Shown here piece by piece: positions 1 through 9,225 of a DNA stretch of 64,000 nt (the stretch's first letter is position 1; every line of letters begins with the position of its first letter). The stretch is from Cupriavidus yeoncheonensis (GTDB lineage Bacteria; Pseudomonadota; Gammaproteobacteria; Burkholderiales; Burkholderiaceae), in NCBI RefSeq assembly GCF_905397275.1, contig NZ_CAJPUY010000026.1:19401-83400 (forward strand), given 5' to 3'. The notes beneath the pieces are model-generated. The model had not been told where the DNA came from. It searched no databases and was given only the letters and a program-made list of their open reading frames with translations. A program made the translations under genes and the position numbers.

Positions 1-822
1 GACCAGGTACTTCTGCATGTACGTGGTGAAGGTGTAGAAGATCAGCGAGCCGCCGGCGGTGTAGCCCAGCACCGTGAAGAAGGCGGCCTTGTGGTGGCGG
101 AAGATCTCCGCCACGCTGCCGGCTTCCTTGCTGCCACGGGTGGCGGCGGACGAGGTCTCGTGCAGCGTGCGGCGCAGGAACAGTGCCACTACCGCCGTGA
201 TCGCGCCGACCACGAACGGAATGCGCCAGCCCCAGGCCTTGAGTTCCGCTTCATCGAGCAGCTGCTGCAGGATCACCACGACCAGCACGGCCAGCAGCTG
301 GCCGCCGATCAGCGTGACGTACTGGAACGACGAGAAGAAGCCGCGCCGTCCGCGCAAGGCTACCTCGCTCATATACGTGGCCGTGGTGCCGTACTCCCCG
401 CCGACCGAAAGACCCTGTATCAGGCGAGCGAGCAGCAGCAGCGCCGGCGCCCAGTTGCCGATGCTGTCATAGGTCGGCAGGCAGGCGATCAGCAGCGAGC
501 CGAAGCACATCATCAGCACCGAGATCAGCATGGAGTTCTTGCGGCCATGGCGGTCGGCAATGGTGCCGAATACCCAGCCGCCGATCGGACGCATCAGGAA
601 GCCGGCCGCGAACACGCCCGCGGTGTTCAGCAGCTGCGCGGTCGGGTCGGCCTTGGGGAAGAACGAGGGCGCGAAGTAAATGGCGCAGAAAGCGTAGACG
701 TAGAAGTCGAACCATTCGACGAGGTTGCCTGAAGAGGCGGCAACGATGGCGAAGACGCGCTTGCGCACCTCTTCGGCCGAGGGCGCGGCGGCCTGGTTGG
801 AGTTGGCTGTGAGATCGGTCAT
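1..822 (-). CDS. MHS-family MFS transporter, truncated by the window edge
   Basis: The frame runs from an ATG at 822 to the left edge without a stop, giving the first 274 residues of a protein that is normally about 430-440 long. The start matches the metabolite:H+ symporter (MHS) branch of the major facilitator superfamily: NLVEWFDFYVYAF in helix 1, a DRHGRK loop between helices 2 and 3, and RLIQGLSVGGEYG in helix 4. Characterised members such as KgtP, ShiA, ProP and CitA bring organic acids or osmolytes across the inner membrane with protons. The substrate cannot be read from this fragment. Its Shine-Dalgarno sequence is weak. The missing part is the last four or five helices. Confidence 0.9.
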   Translation of the reverse strand, partial: MTDLTANSNQAAAPSAEEVRKRVFAIVAASSGNLVEWFDFYVYAFCAIYFAPSFFPKADPTAQLLNTAGVFAAGFLMRPIGGWVFGTIADRHGRKNSMLISVLMMCFGSLLIACLPTYDSIGNWAPALLLLARLIQGLSVGGEYGTTATYMSEVALRGRRGFFSSFQYVTLIGGQLLAVLVVVILQQLLDEAELKAWGWRIPFVVGAITAVVALFLRRTLHETSSAATRGSKEAGSVAEIFRHHKAAFFTVLGYTAGGSLIFYTFTTYMQKYLV

Positions 823-1223
823 TGTTGTCTTTGCAGTCAGGGGCGCGCGGCGGTGCACGGGGGCGCTGGCCGCGATCAGCAGGGCCGCAGGGGGGCTCGC
901 GCCGGTTGGAACGCCGCCAGGTTCCGGGGTGGGGCGGCTGCGGGAGGATGGGCGTCTGGCCCGTACTGGCTGGCGTGAATCCGCGCACACTGCGGCGCGT
1001 TGATGGCTGAAAGCCTACCCCGATCAGCGGGCGCTGCACACCCCGGCACGGTGCAGGAATCTATTGCGTTGCAACATTCGTTACGTGGCGGCTGGGCTTG
1101 CGGGCCATTGTCCAGTCCGCTGGACACACTGTCTCGCCGGTGCGCCTCTGGTCAACCATGCCAGACGGCTTGAAACGCGCGTGCCGGTGGACAATGATGA
1201 GTGCCTGAGCGTCCCCGACTCCC
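823..1223. other. Intergenic region upstream of two divergent genes
   Basis: This 401-base gap separates the start of the minus-strand transporter from the small secreted-protein gene. It must hold both promoters, but I found no convincing sigma-70 pair, operator or RNA structure. The open frames that cross it look like compositional shadows and lack protein-like sequence. Confidence 0.5.
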
Positions 1224-1544
1224 ATGCCGATGCCCCATTCCCTGCGCAAGTGGCTGTGCCTGATGCTGCTCGTGTCAACCGAGCCATCGTGGGCACAGGA
1301 CCTGGTCGAATGCAAGCGCATCGACCAGGAGCAGTTGGCCGCCGCCACGACCGAGACCCTGTTGTTCCTGCGCTGCCGCGCGCGCCGCATTTCCTACGAG
1401 GCACCGCGGCTCAAAGGCGTGCCGCAACGCGTCAAGGACGATGTCATGTTCGCGTGCCTGGACCAGGCCGATGCGGTCGAGCATCAGTTGCGCGTGCGGC
1501 ATGGTTATACGCGGGAGTCCCTGTCACGCGAGCGTTGTGAATAG
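1224..1544 (+). CDS. Small secreted hypothetical protein with four cysteines
   Basis: A 106-residue protein of unknown function. It begins with a basic n-region and a hydrophobic core (RKWLCLMLLVS) ending in PSWA before QD, a good signal-peptidase I site near residue 24. The mature part of about 82 residues is charged and carries cysteines at 30, 51, 78 and 105, an even number compatible with two disulfides in the periplasm. A second in-frame ATG at 1230 could also be the start. The gene stands alone between a divergent transporter and a convergent SDR gene, so context says nothing about its role. I recognise no family. Confidence 0.6.
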   Translation: MPMPHSLRKWLCLMLLVSTEPSWAQDLVECKRIDQEQLAAATTETLLFLRCRARRISYEAPRLKGVPQRVKDDVMFACLDQADAVEHQLRVRHGYTRESLSRERCE

Positions 1545-1571
1545 CGGCTTGTCGCGGTGACGGGGCCCGGC

Positions 1572-2324
1572 TCACGCGAACCCGCCATTCGCCCGCAACA
1601 CCTGCGCATTGACCCATCCCGCATCGGGCCCGGCCAGGAACGACACGACGGCGGCGATGTCTTCCGGCATGCCGAGCCGTTCCAGCGGCGGCAGCTTCGC
1701 CATCTGCTCGATCTGCGCCTGGCTCTTGCCTTCCATGAACAACTCCGTCGCCACCGGGCCCGGCGCCACGGCATTCACCGTGATATTGCGCCCGCGCAAC
1801 TCGTTGGCCAGCACGCGCACCAGTCCCTCCACGCCGGCCTTGGAAGCGATATACGGGCCGTAGCCAGGGAACGAGCGCGCAATCACGCTGGTCGACAGCG
1901 CAATGATGCGGCCGCCCGCGCCCAGCCGGCCTGCCGCCTGCGACAACACCAGGAATGTACCGCGCAGGTTGGTGGCAACCACGCGGTCGAACGCTTCGAG
2001 GTTCTCCTCCGAGATCGTTGCCACGGGCAGCACGCCGGCGCAGTTGACCACCACGTCGACACGGCCGAAGGCTGCCTGCGCGGCGTCGAACATGCGCGTC
2101 ACGTCTTCGGGCCGCGCTACGTCGGCCTGCACGGCGATGGCATTGCCGCCGGCCTCGCGGATGGCGGCGACGGTGGCCTCCGCCTGGGCGGTATTGCCGG
2201 CATAGCCGACTGCGACGTCAAAGCCGTCGGCGGCCAGGCGCAGCGCAATGGCGCGCCCGATGCCGCGCGAAGCGCCGGTGACGATGGCCGCCTTGCGGGC
2301 GCTGGTGGAAATGATTGCATCCAT
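1572..2324 (-). CDS. Short-chain dehydrogenase/reductase (SDR)
   Basis: A 250-residue classical SDR oxidoreductase, full length for the family. The NAD(P)-binding glycine motif TGASRGIG lies at about residues 17-24, followed by NCAG near 94. The catalytic Ser is in the ALSTS stretch, with the Tyr-x-x-x-Lys pair in PYIASKAG, and the usual PGPVATE loop follows. FabG-like enzymes of this type reduce or oxidise keto/hydroxy groups in the cytosol; the substrate is not visible. The ATG has an upstream GGAGAC. The gene diverges from a LysR regulator starting at 2486, which is the likely controller. Confidence 0.9.
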   Translation of the reverse strand: MDAIISTSARKAAIVTGASRGIGRAIALRLAADGFDVAVGYAGNTAQAEATVAAIREAGGNAIAVQADVARPEDVTRMFDAAQAAFGRVDVVVNCAGVLPVATISEENLEAFDRVVATNLRGTFLVLSQAAGRLGAGGRIIALSTSVIARSFPGYGPYIASKAGVEGLVRVLANELRGRNITVNAVAPGPVATELFMEGKSQAQIEQMAKLPPLERLGMPEDIAAVVSFLAGPDAGWVNAQVLRANGGFA

Positions 2325-2485
2325 GATGGGTCTCCGTGGGGGCCCGGGGTGTGTCCCCGTGCGGTTTCGATGGAGCTATCATGGGCGTTGATGCCCGTTG
2401 GATAAATGGCCTGAAAGCGAAATGATTTTTCAGCATGGGCCAACAATCCGGCGCGATAACGACCATTTGTGCGGATTGATACTCC

Positions 2486-3385
2486 ATGGACCGACTCGAC
2501 ACCTTGCGCCTGTTCACCCGCATCGTCGAACTGGGCAGCTTCACGCGCGCGGCCGGCGCACTCGACGTCCCGCGCGCAACGGCCACCCACGCGATCAAGG
2601 AAATGGAAGCCTCGCTGGGCGCGCGGCTGCTGGAGCGCACCACGCGCCAGGTGCGGCCGACGGCCGACGGCCAGGCGTTCTACGAGCGTTGCCGCCGCAT
2701 CCTGGCCGAACTCGAAGATGCCGAGGCCGCGCTGAGCACGTCGACGGCCAATCCGCGCGGTACGCTGCGGCTGGATCTGCACGGCGTGCATGCGCGCGAG
2801 ATCATCCTGCCGCGCATCGCGCTGTTCCGGCAGCGCTATACGCAGATCGAACTGGTGATCAGCTCCGGCGACCGGCTGGTCGATCTCGTGCGGGAAGGCA
2901 TCGACTGCGTCGTGCGCGCGGGCCAGCCGCGCGATTCCTCGCTGGTGGTGAAGCGGCTCGCGCTGATGCCGGAGGTGATCTGCGCCAGTCCGGACTACCT
3001 GGCGCGCTTCGGCACGCCGCGCCATCCGGACGAACTCGCCGCGCATCGGTCCGTCGGCTTCTTTTCGGCGAGCCACGATGTGCGCTACCCGCTGACGCTG
3101 ACGGTGGACGGCACGGTCACCGAGTACAAGCTCGAGAGCGAGGTATCGGTCAACGACGCCGAGAACTACACGGTGTGCGCGCTGTCAGGCTGCGGCCTGA
3201 TCCAGGTGCCGCGTTTCCGCGTGCAGCCCCATCTCGATGCGGGCCGGCTGGTGCAGGTGCTGGCCGGCTGGCCATGCCCGGACCTGCCGGTGTCGGTGCT
3301 CTACCCATACCACCGGCAACTGTCGCCGCGCGTGCGGGTCTTCGTTGACTGGGTCAGCCAGGTGTATGCGGAGGTGTTCGGCTAG
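2486..3385 (+). CDS. LysR-type transcriptional regulator, divergent to the SDR gene
   Basis: A 299-residue LysR-family regulator. The N-terminal winged helix-turn-helix (about residues 1-60: LRLFTRIVELGSFTRAAGAL) is followed by the linker helix and a substrate-binding domain of the CrgA/PP2-type subgroup (SDRLVDLVREGIDCVVRAG). It reads away from the SDR gene across a 161-base gap. LysR proteins usually repress themselves and activate the divergent neighbour when a small ligand binds, so control of the SDR gene is the natural inference. The ligand is unknown. Confidence 0.93.
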   Translation: MDRLDTLRLFTRIVELGSFTRAAGALDVPRATATHAIKEMEASLGARLLERTTRQVRPTADGQAFYERCRRILAELEDAEAALSTSTANPRGTLRLDLHGVHAREIILPRIALFRQRYTQIELVISSGDRLVDLVREGIDCVVRAGQPRDSSLVVKRLALMPEVICASPDYLARFGTPRHPDELAAHRSVGFFSASHDVRYPLTLTVDGTVTEYKLESEVSVNDAENYTVCALSGCGLIQVPRFRVQPHLDAGRLVQVLAGWPCPDLPVSVLYPYHRQLSPRVRVFVDWVSQVYAEVFG

Positions 3386-3425
3386 CGGTGGCTCCGTGCC
3401 GATGCGCCAATGCCGCGCGGCATCC

Positions 3426-4463
3426 TCAGTCTTTCAGGCTGCGCGGCACCCGTCCCGCCGCGGCCACCGCGCGGGCTGCCAGAAGTGGCCTGGCATCCCT
3501 CAGGCCATCCTGCGCGACCCGCTGCAGCACGAATTCGCGAAAGCGCCGCGCGGCGCTGCGTGACGTGATCTCGCCATTCCATACGGCCACCACTGGCTCG
3601 ACGCGGGCGTCCAGCTCGAAGCGAAGCACCCGGGCCACCTTGGCCGAGGTCAGTTGCGCCGCGATGCGTTCGGGAAATACCGACAGGTAGTGCCCGGTCT
3701 GCATCAGGCTGGCCGTGGCCGCCACATCGCTGGTACGAATGCCGCGTGACGGCGCTTGTGCCCCGAGCCCGTGGAAGGCCGTCTGCAACAGATGAAGCAT
3801 GCGCGAGCCGGTGGCGGGGATGCACCATTGCTGCTCGGACAAGGCCTCCGCCGTGAGCTTGCGGCGCGCCAGCAGCGGGTGATCCGGGCTGGCGACGACG
3901 ACCACCTTCTGCGCCGGCACCACGGGCGTGCTGCGCAGCGCGGCCTGCGACAGGCGCGGATCGCCGTACGCGAACAGCAGGTCCAGCGAGCCGTGCAGCA
4001 GCTGCTCGGCCAGTTCGCCGATGCCGCCTTCGATCACGCTGATCTCCACGCGCGGGTTGTCGCGATAGAAGTCGCTCATGGCCTGCGCCAGGAACGGCTG
4101 CACCGACATGGTCCGGAACGCCACCCGCAATTCGCCCTGGTTGCCCGCGCGCACGGCCTGCATGGATTCGGCCAGGCGTTCGAGCTGCGCGAGCAGCACT
4201 TGCGCATGGGCAGCCATCTCGCGGCCCGGTTCCGTCAGCTCCAGTCCGCGGCGCCCGCGCACGAACAGCGCCATGCCGACGATGTCCCCGATCTCCGCAA
4301 GCGTTTTCGACACCGCGGCCGGACTCACATGGAACCGCGCGGCCACCGCTGCCGCGGTCTGCATCTCGCCCAGCGCCACGATCACGCGCAGGTGCCGCAG
4401 CTTCAGGCGGCCCAGCGGAAAGCCGGCGGATTCGAGCGGATCGGCAGCGGGGATGGAGGACAT
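3426..4463 (-). CDS. LysR-type transcriptional regulator, divergent to the Bug/M81 operon
   Basis: A 345-residue LysR regulator of the GbpR/CbsR-like subgroup. Its recognition region is LKLRHLRVIVALGEMQTAAA, the HTH ends by about residue 75, and the effector domain runs to about 310. I chose the ATG at 4463; a TTG at 4499 would add 12 residues, but it leaves almost no leader and neither start has a strong Shine-Dalgarno. The gene diverges from the Bug/M81/Bug operon starting at 4603, which it probably controls. The C-terminal 30 residues (ARAVAAAGRVPRS) are low-complexity and lie outside the family core. Confidence 0.9.
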   Translation of the reverse strand: MSSIPAADPLESAGFPLGRLKLRHLRVIVALGEMQTAAAVAARFHVSPAAVSKTLAEIGDIVGMALFVRGRRGLELTEPGREMAAHAQVLLAQLERLAESMQAVRAGNQGELRVAFRTMSVQPFLAQAMSDFYRDNPRVEISVIEGGIGELAEQLLHGSLDLLFAYGDPRLSQAALRSTPVVPAQKVVVVASPDHPLLARRKLTAEALSEQQWCIPATGSRMLHLLQTAFHGLGAQAPSRGIRTSDVAATASLMQTGHYLSVFPERIAAQLTSAKVARVLRFELDARVEPVVAVWNGEITSRSAARRFREFVLQRVAQDGLRDARPLLAARAVAAAGRVPRSLKD

Positions 4464-4602
4464 AGCGTGGCTTTCGGCGGAAGTTAACCATTTACTCAAC
4501 TTGACGACATTTTAATTCGCTTTTTGTGCAAGAAGCGATGCCCTATAGTCGGCCGGGTCCGAAACCAACAAGACGAGGCACCCGGACCTCGGAAGGAGAC
4601 AG

Positions 4603-5598
4603 ATGACCCGCACGACCCGACTTCCCGCCCTGCTTCGTGGTGCTTTCGCCTGCGCGGCCCTGCTGGCGGTGACGTATGCCGGTGCAGCCGCCGGCGCTGC
4701 ATGGCCCGACCGGCCCTTGCGCCTGGTGGTGCCGTTCCCGGCCGGCGGTTCCTACGACATCATCGGCCGCACGCTGGCGCGCAAGCTCGAACCGCGCCTT
4801 GGCCAGCCCGTGGTGGTGGAGAACATCGCCGGCGGCGCCACGGTGCCGGGCGCGCTGTCCGTGCTCAAGGAAAAGGCCGACGGCAACACGCTGCTGCTCG
4901 CGAGCGACGGCACGCTCAATATCAATCCGCACACGATCAAGGGCCTGCGTTACCGCCCGGACACCGATTTCACGCCGGTCACGGTCCTGAATACCGTGCC
5001 GCACTGGATCATCACGCGCACGGACCGCAAGGAGACCAACCTGGCCGAGCTGACGGCGTATATCCGCAAGCATCCGGGCAAGGTGTCGATCAGCATCAAT
5101 ACGGTCGGCGGCGCCGCGCATCTTGCGCTGGCGGAGTGGAAGCGCCAAAACGGGCTGGACTTCACCATCGTGCCTTACCGCGGCTCGCCACCGGCCATGG
5201 CGGACCTGATCGGGGGCCAGACCTATGCGCATGTCGACGTGATCGGTTCTTCCGTGAACTATGTCAGCGACGGCAAGGCCCGGCCGCTGGCCGCGTTGCA
5301 GGGCAAGCCCGTGGCGCAGTTCCCCAACCTTGAGCTGCAGAAGCCCGAGAGCAGGGACGGCCTGCTGATCGGCGCCAACCTGTCCCTCGTGGTCAGGGCA
5401 GGCACGCCGCCCGAGACCATCGACCGCCTCTACAAGGAAGTGAAGGCCAGTGTCCAGGAGCCGGATTTCCAGGCGCGCCTGCAGACGCTGGCGTTTGAGT
5501 CCGTGCTGACGCCGCCGGCTGAAAGCCGCCGCTTCCTGCACGCGGAGACGCTGCGCTATGGCGCGATCGCGCGCAACGTCGACCTCGAAGCCAACTGA
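4603..5598 (+). CDS. Bug-family (TTT) periplasmic solute-binding protein, first copy
   Basis: A 331-residue tripartite tricarboxylate receptor-type binding protein. A signal peptide ends near residue 32 (AGAAAGA before AWPDRP). The Bug fold markers follow: PLRLVVPFPAGGSYDIIGR, where the PFPAGG loop binds the ligand carboxylate, then GQPVVVENIAGG and the VPYRGSPPAMADL region. Bug proteins capture carboxylates or other small acids in the periplasm. The TctA/TctB membrane partners are absent here, as for most Bug genes in Cupriavidus and Bordetella. The start has a strong GGAAGGAGA. It is the first gene of an operon with the M81 peptidase (34-base gap) and a second Bug gene. Confidence 0.93.
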   Translation: MTRTTRLPALLRGAFACAALLAVTYAGAAAGAAWPDRPLRLVVPFPAGGSYDIIGRTLARKLEPRLGQPVVVENIAGGATVPGALSVLKEKADGNTLLLASDGTLNINPHTIKGLRYRPDTDFTPVTVLNTVPHWIITRTDRKETNLAELTAYIRKHPGKVSISINTVGGAAHLALAEWKRQNGLDFTIVPYRGSPPAMADLIGGQTYAHVDVIGSSVNYVSDGKARPLAALQGKPVAQFPNLELQKPESRDGLLIGANLSLVVRAGTPPETIDRLYKEVKASVQEPDFQARLQTLAFESVLTPPAESRRFLHAETLRYGAIARNVDLEAN

Positions 5599-5632
5599 AA
5601 CCGCCGCCACGCCCTGAACCGGAGTCCAAGCC

Positions 5633-7132
5633 ATGCGTTTTGTCATTGCCCTGATGCGGCATGAAACCAACACCTTCTCGCCGATCCCGACACCGCTGCA
5701 CGCGTTCAACCGCGGCAGCACCGATGGCCCCTTGCACGGCGAGGACGCAGTGCGCGCCTGCCGTGGCACCAACAGCGCCGCGGCCGCCTTCATGGACCTG
5801 GTCGAAGGCCAGGGCGATACGTTCGTGATGCCGCTGATGGCCAACGCCGTGCCCAGCGGCGTGGTCACGGCCGAGGCGTTCGAGTCGATGGCGGCGACCA
5901 TTGTCGACGCGGTGCGCGAGGGCTGCGATGCGGTGATGCTCGACCTGCACGGCGCGATGGTGGCCGAAGGCTATGCCGATGCCGAAGGCGAACTGCTGGC
6001 GCGCATCCGTGCCGTTGCCCCGGATGTGCCCATTGCGGTCTCGCTCGACTTCCACGCGAACTTCAGCGCGGCGCTGATCGACAACGCCACGGTGATCGCG
6101 GGCTACTGCACCTATCCGCACGTCGATGTCTACGAGACCGGTGCGCGCGCCGCGCGCACGCTGATGGCCGCGCTGCGCGGCGAGGCCCGTCCGGTCATGC
6201 TGTGGCGCACGCTGCCGATGCTCACGCACATGCTGCGCCAGACGCCGCGCGAGCAGCCGATGAAGGACATCATGGACCGCGCCATGGCCGCCGAGCGCGA
6301 CGGCGAGGTGCTGAACGCGTCGGTGTTCGGGGGCTTCCCGCTGGCCGACATTCCGCATACGGGGCTGACCGTCGTGATCGTCGCCGATGCCGACCGTGCC
6401 GATGCCGGCCGCCGGCTGCTAGACGACCTGTGCGGAATGGCGTGGGAGCGCCGCGCCGATTTCGTGTTCCCGATCGAGCCGATGGAGTCATCGATCGCGC
6501 GTGCGCGTGCCGCCGAGGCGGGACCCGTTATCCTGGTCGACCACGGCGACAACTGCGGCGCCGGTGGCCCGACCGACGAGATGACGGTGCTGGCCGAAGT
6601 GCTGCGGCAGGAGCTGGAGGGCGTAGTGGCGGGGCCGTTCTGGGACCCGGCCGCGGTCGCGCACCTGATCGAAGCCGGCGTCGGCAGCACCGTGACGCTC
6701 GATGTCGGCGGCAAGACCGATATGCCCGCGCTGGGCCTGAAGGGCCGCCCGCTGACGCTGACCGGCCGGGTCCAGTGCATTACCGATGGCCACTACCAGG
6801 TGACCGGGCCGATGTTCACCGGCATGAAGCTGAGCCTGGGCCGCACCGTCGTGCTGGACGTGGGCGGCACGCTGGTAGTGGTCTGCGAGAAGCCGCAGGA
6901 GCCGTTCGATACGGGCGTGTTCACGCACGCGGGCATCGACCTGTCGCGCCGCAAGTACGTGCTGATCAAGTCGCGCCAGCACTTCCGCGCGGGATTCGAG
7001 CCGATTGCGAAGGACATCGTGCTGGTGGCGGGCCCCGGTGTCTGCAGTTCGGACTACAGCCTGTTCCCGTTCCGCAACCTGCGGCGCCCGATCTATCCGC
7101 TCGAAGCCGATACCACGCTGCAGGCCGCGTGA
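5633..7132 (+). CDS. M81-family metallopeptidase (microcystinase C / MlrC-like)
   Basis: A 499-residue protein of the M81 (MlrC) family, which includes the enzyme that completes microcystin degradation in Sphingomonas; most members have no known substrate. The diagnostic start RHETNTFSP is at residues 9-17. Candidate zinc ligands are Asp104 and His106 in DLHGAM, His141 in DFHAN and His163 in YPHVD. The family hallmarks DHGDNCGAGGPTDE and DVGGKTD come later. No signal peptide is visible, so it acts in the cytosol. It sits between two Bug genes with tight spacing, which points to uptake and hydrolysis of one small amide or peptide-like compound. Confidence 0.88.
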   Translation: MRFVIALMRHETNTFSPIPTPLHAFNRGSTDGPLHGEDAVRACRGTNSAAAAFMDLVEGQGDTFVMPLMANAVPSGVVTAEAFESMAATIVDAVREGCDAVMLDLHGAMVAEGYADAEGELLARIRAVAPDVPIAVSLDFHANFSAALIDNATVIAGYCTYPHVDVYETGARAARTLMAALRGEARPVMLWRTLPMLTHMLRQTPREQPMKDIMDRAMAAERDGEVLNASVFGGFPLADIPHTGLTVVIVADADRADAGRRLLDDLCGMAWERRADFVFPIEPMESSIARARAAEAGPVILVDHGDNCGAGGPTDEMTVLAEVLRQELEGVVAGPFWDPAAVAHLIEAGVGSTVTLDVGGKTDMPALGLKGRPLTLTGRVQCITDGHYQVTGPMFTGMKLSLGRTVVLDVGGTLVVVCEKPQEPFDTGVFTHAGIDLSRRKYVLIKSRQHFRAGFEPIAKDIVLVAGPGVCSSDYSLFPFRNLRRPIYPLEADTTLQAA

Positions 7133-7161
7133 GCGACCGCGATCCGCACACAGGAGCCAAT

Positions 7162-8154
7162 ATGCCGTTCCGAATCGTCCTGAAGCGCCTGGCGGCTGCC
7201 CTGAGCCTGGCCCTCGGCGTCAGCGCCGTTCCCGATGCCGCCGTGGCAGCGGGCGGCGATACGCCCACGCGCATCGTGGTCGGCTTCGCGGCCGGCGGCG
7301 CGCTCGACATCTTCGCGCGCACGCTGGCGGAGAAGCTGCGCGTGTCGCTGAACACGCCGGTGCTGGTCGAGAACCGGCCGGGCGCCTCGGCACGCCTGGC
7401 GCTGGACACGGTCAGACGCGCGCACCCCGATGGCAAGACCATCCTGATCTCGCCCGCGCCGCCGTTCACCATCTTTCCGCTGACCTACAGGCAACTGCCC
7501 TACGATCCCGACAAGGATCTCGTGCCGGTTGCGTATCTGGCGGACGTGCCGCTGATCGCCTCGACGGGGACGGGCCAGCCCTATCGCACCATGCAGGAAT
7601 ACCTGGCGTGGGTGAAGCGCCAGCCGGCCAGGGGCGGAGTCGGGCTGGTCACGCTTGGCGGCACCATTCACTTCGGTGTGCTGACGCTGGGCAAGGAAAT
7701 CGGCGTGCCGCTGTTGCCGACCGCCTATCGGGGCGCGGTGATGATGCTGACCGACGAGATCGGCGGCACGCTGCCGCTCGGCATCGATGCCGTGGCCGGC
7801 CAGATGGAGCTGTACCGCGCCGGCAAGATCCGTTTCCTGGGTGTCACGGGCACGAAGCGCACGTCGCTGCTGCCGGATGTGCCGACGCTCGCGGAAGCTG
7901 GCGCGCCGGGCTTTGAATCGGCGTCCGGCTGGTACTCGGCCTTCGTCCCGGCGGGCACGCCGCCGGCTACGGTTGCGCAACTCGAAAAGGCGCTGCTCGA
8001 TGCGATCCGGTCGACCGATGTCCGCGACAAGATGGCGGCCCTGGGCATGGAGATGAACGGCCAGCCGGCGGCCACGCTGCGCAGGATGATCCGCGACCAG
8101 CGTGCGCAGTGGAAGCCCGTGGTGGAGGCGTCGGGCTTCACGGCCAGCGACTGA
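7162..8154 (+). CDS. Bug-family (TTT) periplasmic solute-binding protein, second copy
   Basis: A 330-residue Bug protein. The start is the ATG at 7162 behind AGGAG; open frame extends far upstream, but it overlaps the M81 gene and is not protein-like. The signal peptide ends near residue 30 (AAVAAGG). The binding-loop equivalent reads VVGFAAGGALDIFAR, so the usual P-F-P/S-A-G-G is F-A-A-G-G, and VLVENRPGASARLA follows. That changed loop suggests a ligand different from the first Bug protein of this operon. It is the last gene of the LysR-controlled Bug/M81 operon, 29 bases after the peptidase, and converges on the Bug gene of the tartrate cluster. Confidence 0.92.
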   Translation: MPFRIVLKRLAAALSLALGVSAVPDAAVAAGGDTPTRIVVGFAAGGALDIFARTLAEKLRVSLNTPVLVENRPGASARLALDTVRRAHPDGKTILISPAPPFTIFPLTYRQLPYDPDKDLVPVAYLADVPLIASTGTGQPYRTMQEYLAWVKRQPARGGVGLVTLGGTIHFGVLTLGKEIGVPLLPTAYRGAVMMLTDEIGGTLPLGIDAVAGQMELYRAGKIRFLGVTGTKRTSLLPDVPTLAEAGAPGFESASGWYSAFVPAGTPPATVAQLEKALLDAIRSTDVRDKMAALGMEMNGQPAATLRRMIRDQRAQWKPVVEASGFTASD

Positions 8155-8172
8155 TGCCGCGATCGGCGGTGA

Positions 8173-9159
8173 CTACTCGATGGTCACCTTCCCATCCTTC
8201 ACCAGCTTCGCGAACCTGGCCGTTTCATCATTGATGCGCTTCGCAAACTCGTCGGCGGTGCCCGCCATGGGCTCCGCGCCAGCGGCCAGCATGCGCTGCT
8301 GGAAGTCCTGCGACTTCACGATCTTCCCGATCTCGGCGCTGAGCCTGGACACGATCGGCCTGGGCGTGGCCGCGGGCGCCAGCACGCCGAACCACGTGCC
8401 GATATCAAAGCCCTTCAGGCCGGATTCTTCGAGCGTCGGTACCTCGGGCAGCACGCTGGATCGCCTTGCCGTCGTCACCGCCAGGGCCTTCAGCTTGCCG
8501 GCCTTGATGTGTGGCAGGACGGTGGTCAGCGTATCGAACGACATCGTGACCTGTCCGCCCAGCAGGTCCGTCGTCAGCGGACCGCTGCCCTTGTAAGGCA
8601 CGTGCAGCAGCGGCGCGCCCGTCACCGCCTGGAACTGCGTGCCGATCAGGTGCTGCGCCGTGCCGTTGCCGTTGGAGCCATACGCGAATTCCGTGGACGC
8701 CTTCTTCGCCAGCGTGACCAGTTCCGCGACGTTCTTCGCCGGTGTCCTGGCGGCGTTGATGACGAGCACGTTCGGTACCATCGCCACCGTTGCAATCGGT
8801 GCCAGGTCCTTCTGGAAGCTGTAGGGAAGCTTCCTGTAGACACTGGTCGCGATGGTGTGGTGCACCGCGCCCATCAGCAGCGTGTAGCCATCGGGCTTCG
8901 CCTTGGCCACGTAGTCCGCGCCAACCGTCGCGCCGGCGCCGGGCCGGTTCTCGACGATGACCGGTTGCCCGAGGTTCTTCGACAACTGGTCCCCGAGCGC
9001 GCGCGCCAGCACGTCGGTGGTGCCGCCGGACGGGAACGGCACCACCAGGCTGATCGGCCGCGCCGGCCATTCCTGCGCCAGCGCGGCCGAAGACGCGGCG
9101 AGTCCGGCGGTCAGCAGCGAAAGGCGAAGGATGTTCCGCAAAGCAAAGGAAGTGCGCAT
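8173..9159 (-). CDS. Bug-family (TTT) solute-binding protein at the end of the tartrate operon
   Basis: A 328-residue Bug protein with a signal peptide cut near residue 28 (AALAQEWPARP). It has the canonical binding loop LVVPFPSGGTTDVLAR, then PVIVENRPGAGATVGADYVAKA and a VPYKGSGP region. The start has a clear AGGAGA. It lies 66 bases downstream of the enolase gene on the same strand, so it is probably the last gene of the tartrate operon. A dicarboxylate such as tartrate or malate is a reasonable guess for its ligand. No TctAB partner is nearby; the operon has its own DctA-type carrier. Confidence 0.92.
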   Translation of the reverse strand: MRTSFALRNILRLSLLTAGLAASSAALAQEWPARPISLVVPFPSGGTTDVLARALGDQLSKNLGQPVIVENRPGAGATVGADYVAKAKPDGYTLLMGAVHHTIATSVYRKLPYSFQKDLAPIATVAMVPNVLVINAARTPAKNVAELVTLAKKASTEFAYGSNGNGTAQHLIGTQFQAVTGAPLLHVPYKGSGPLTTDLLGGQVTMSFDTLTTVLPHIKAGKLKALAVTTARRSSVLPEVPTLEESGLKGFDIGTWFGVLAPAATPRPIVSRLSAEIGKIVKSQDFQQRMLAAGAEPMAGTADEFAKRINDETARFAKLVKDGKVTIE

Positions 9160-9225
9160 TGGCTGTCTCCTGTTGTGATGGTTATGGTTCTGCTTTTGGG
9201 TAAGGCGGTTCCGCGGGATGGCGGG

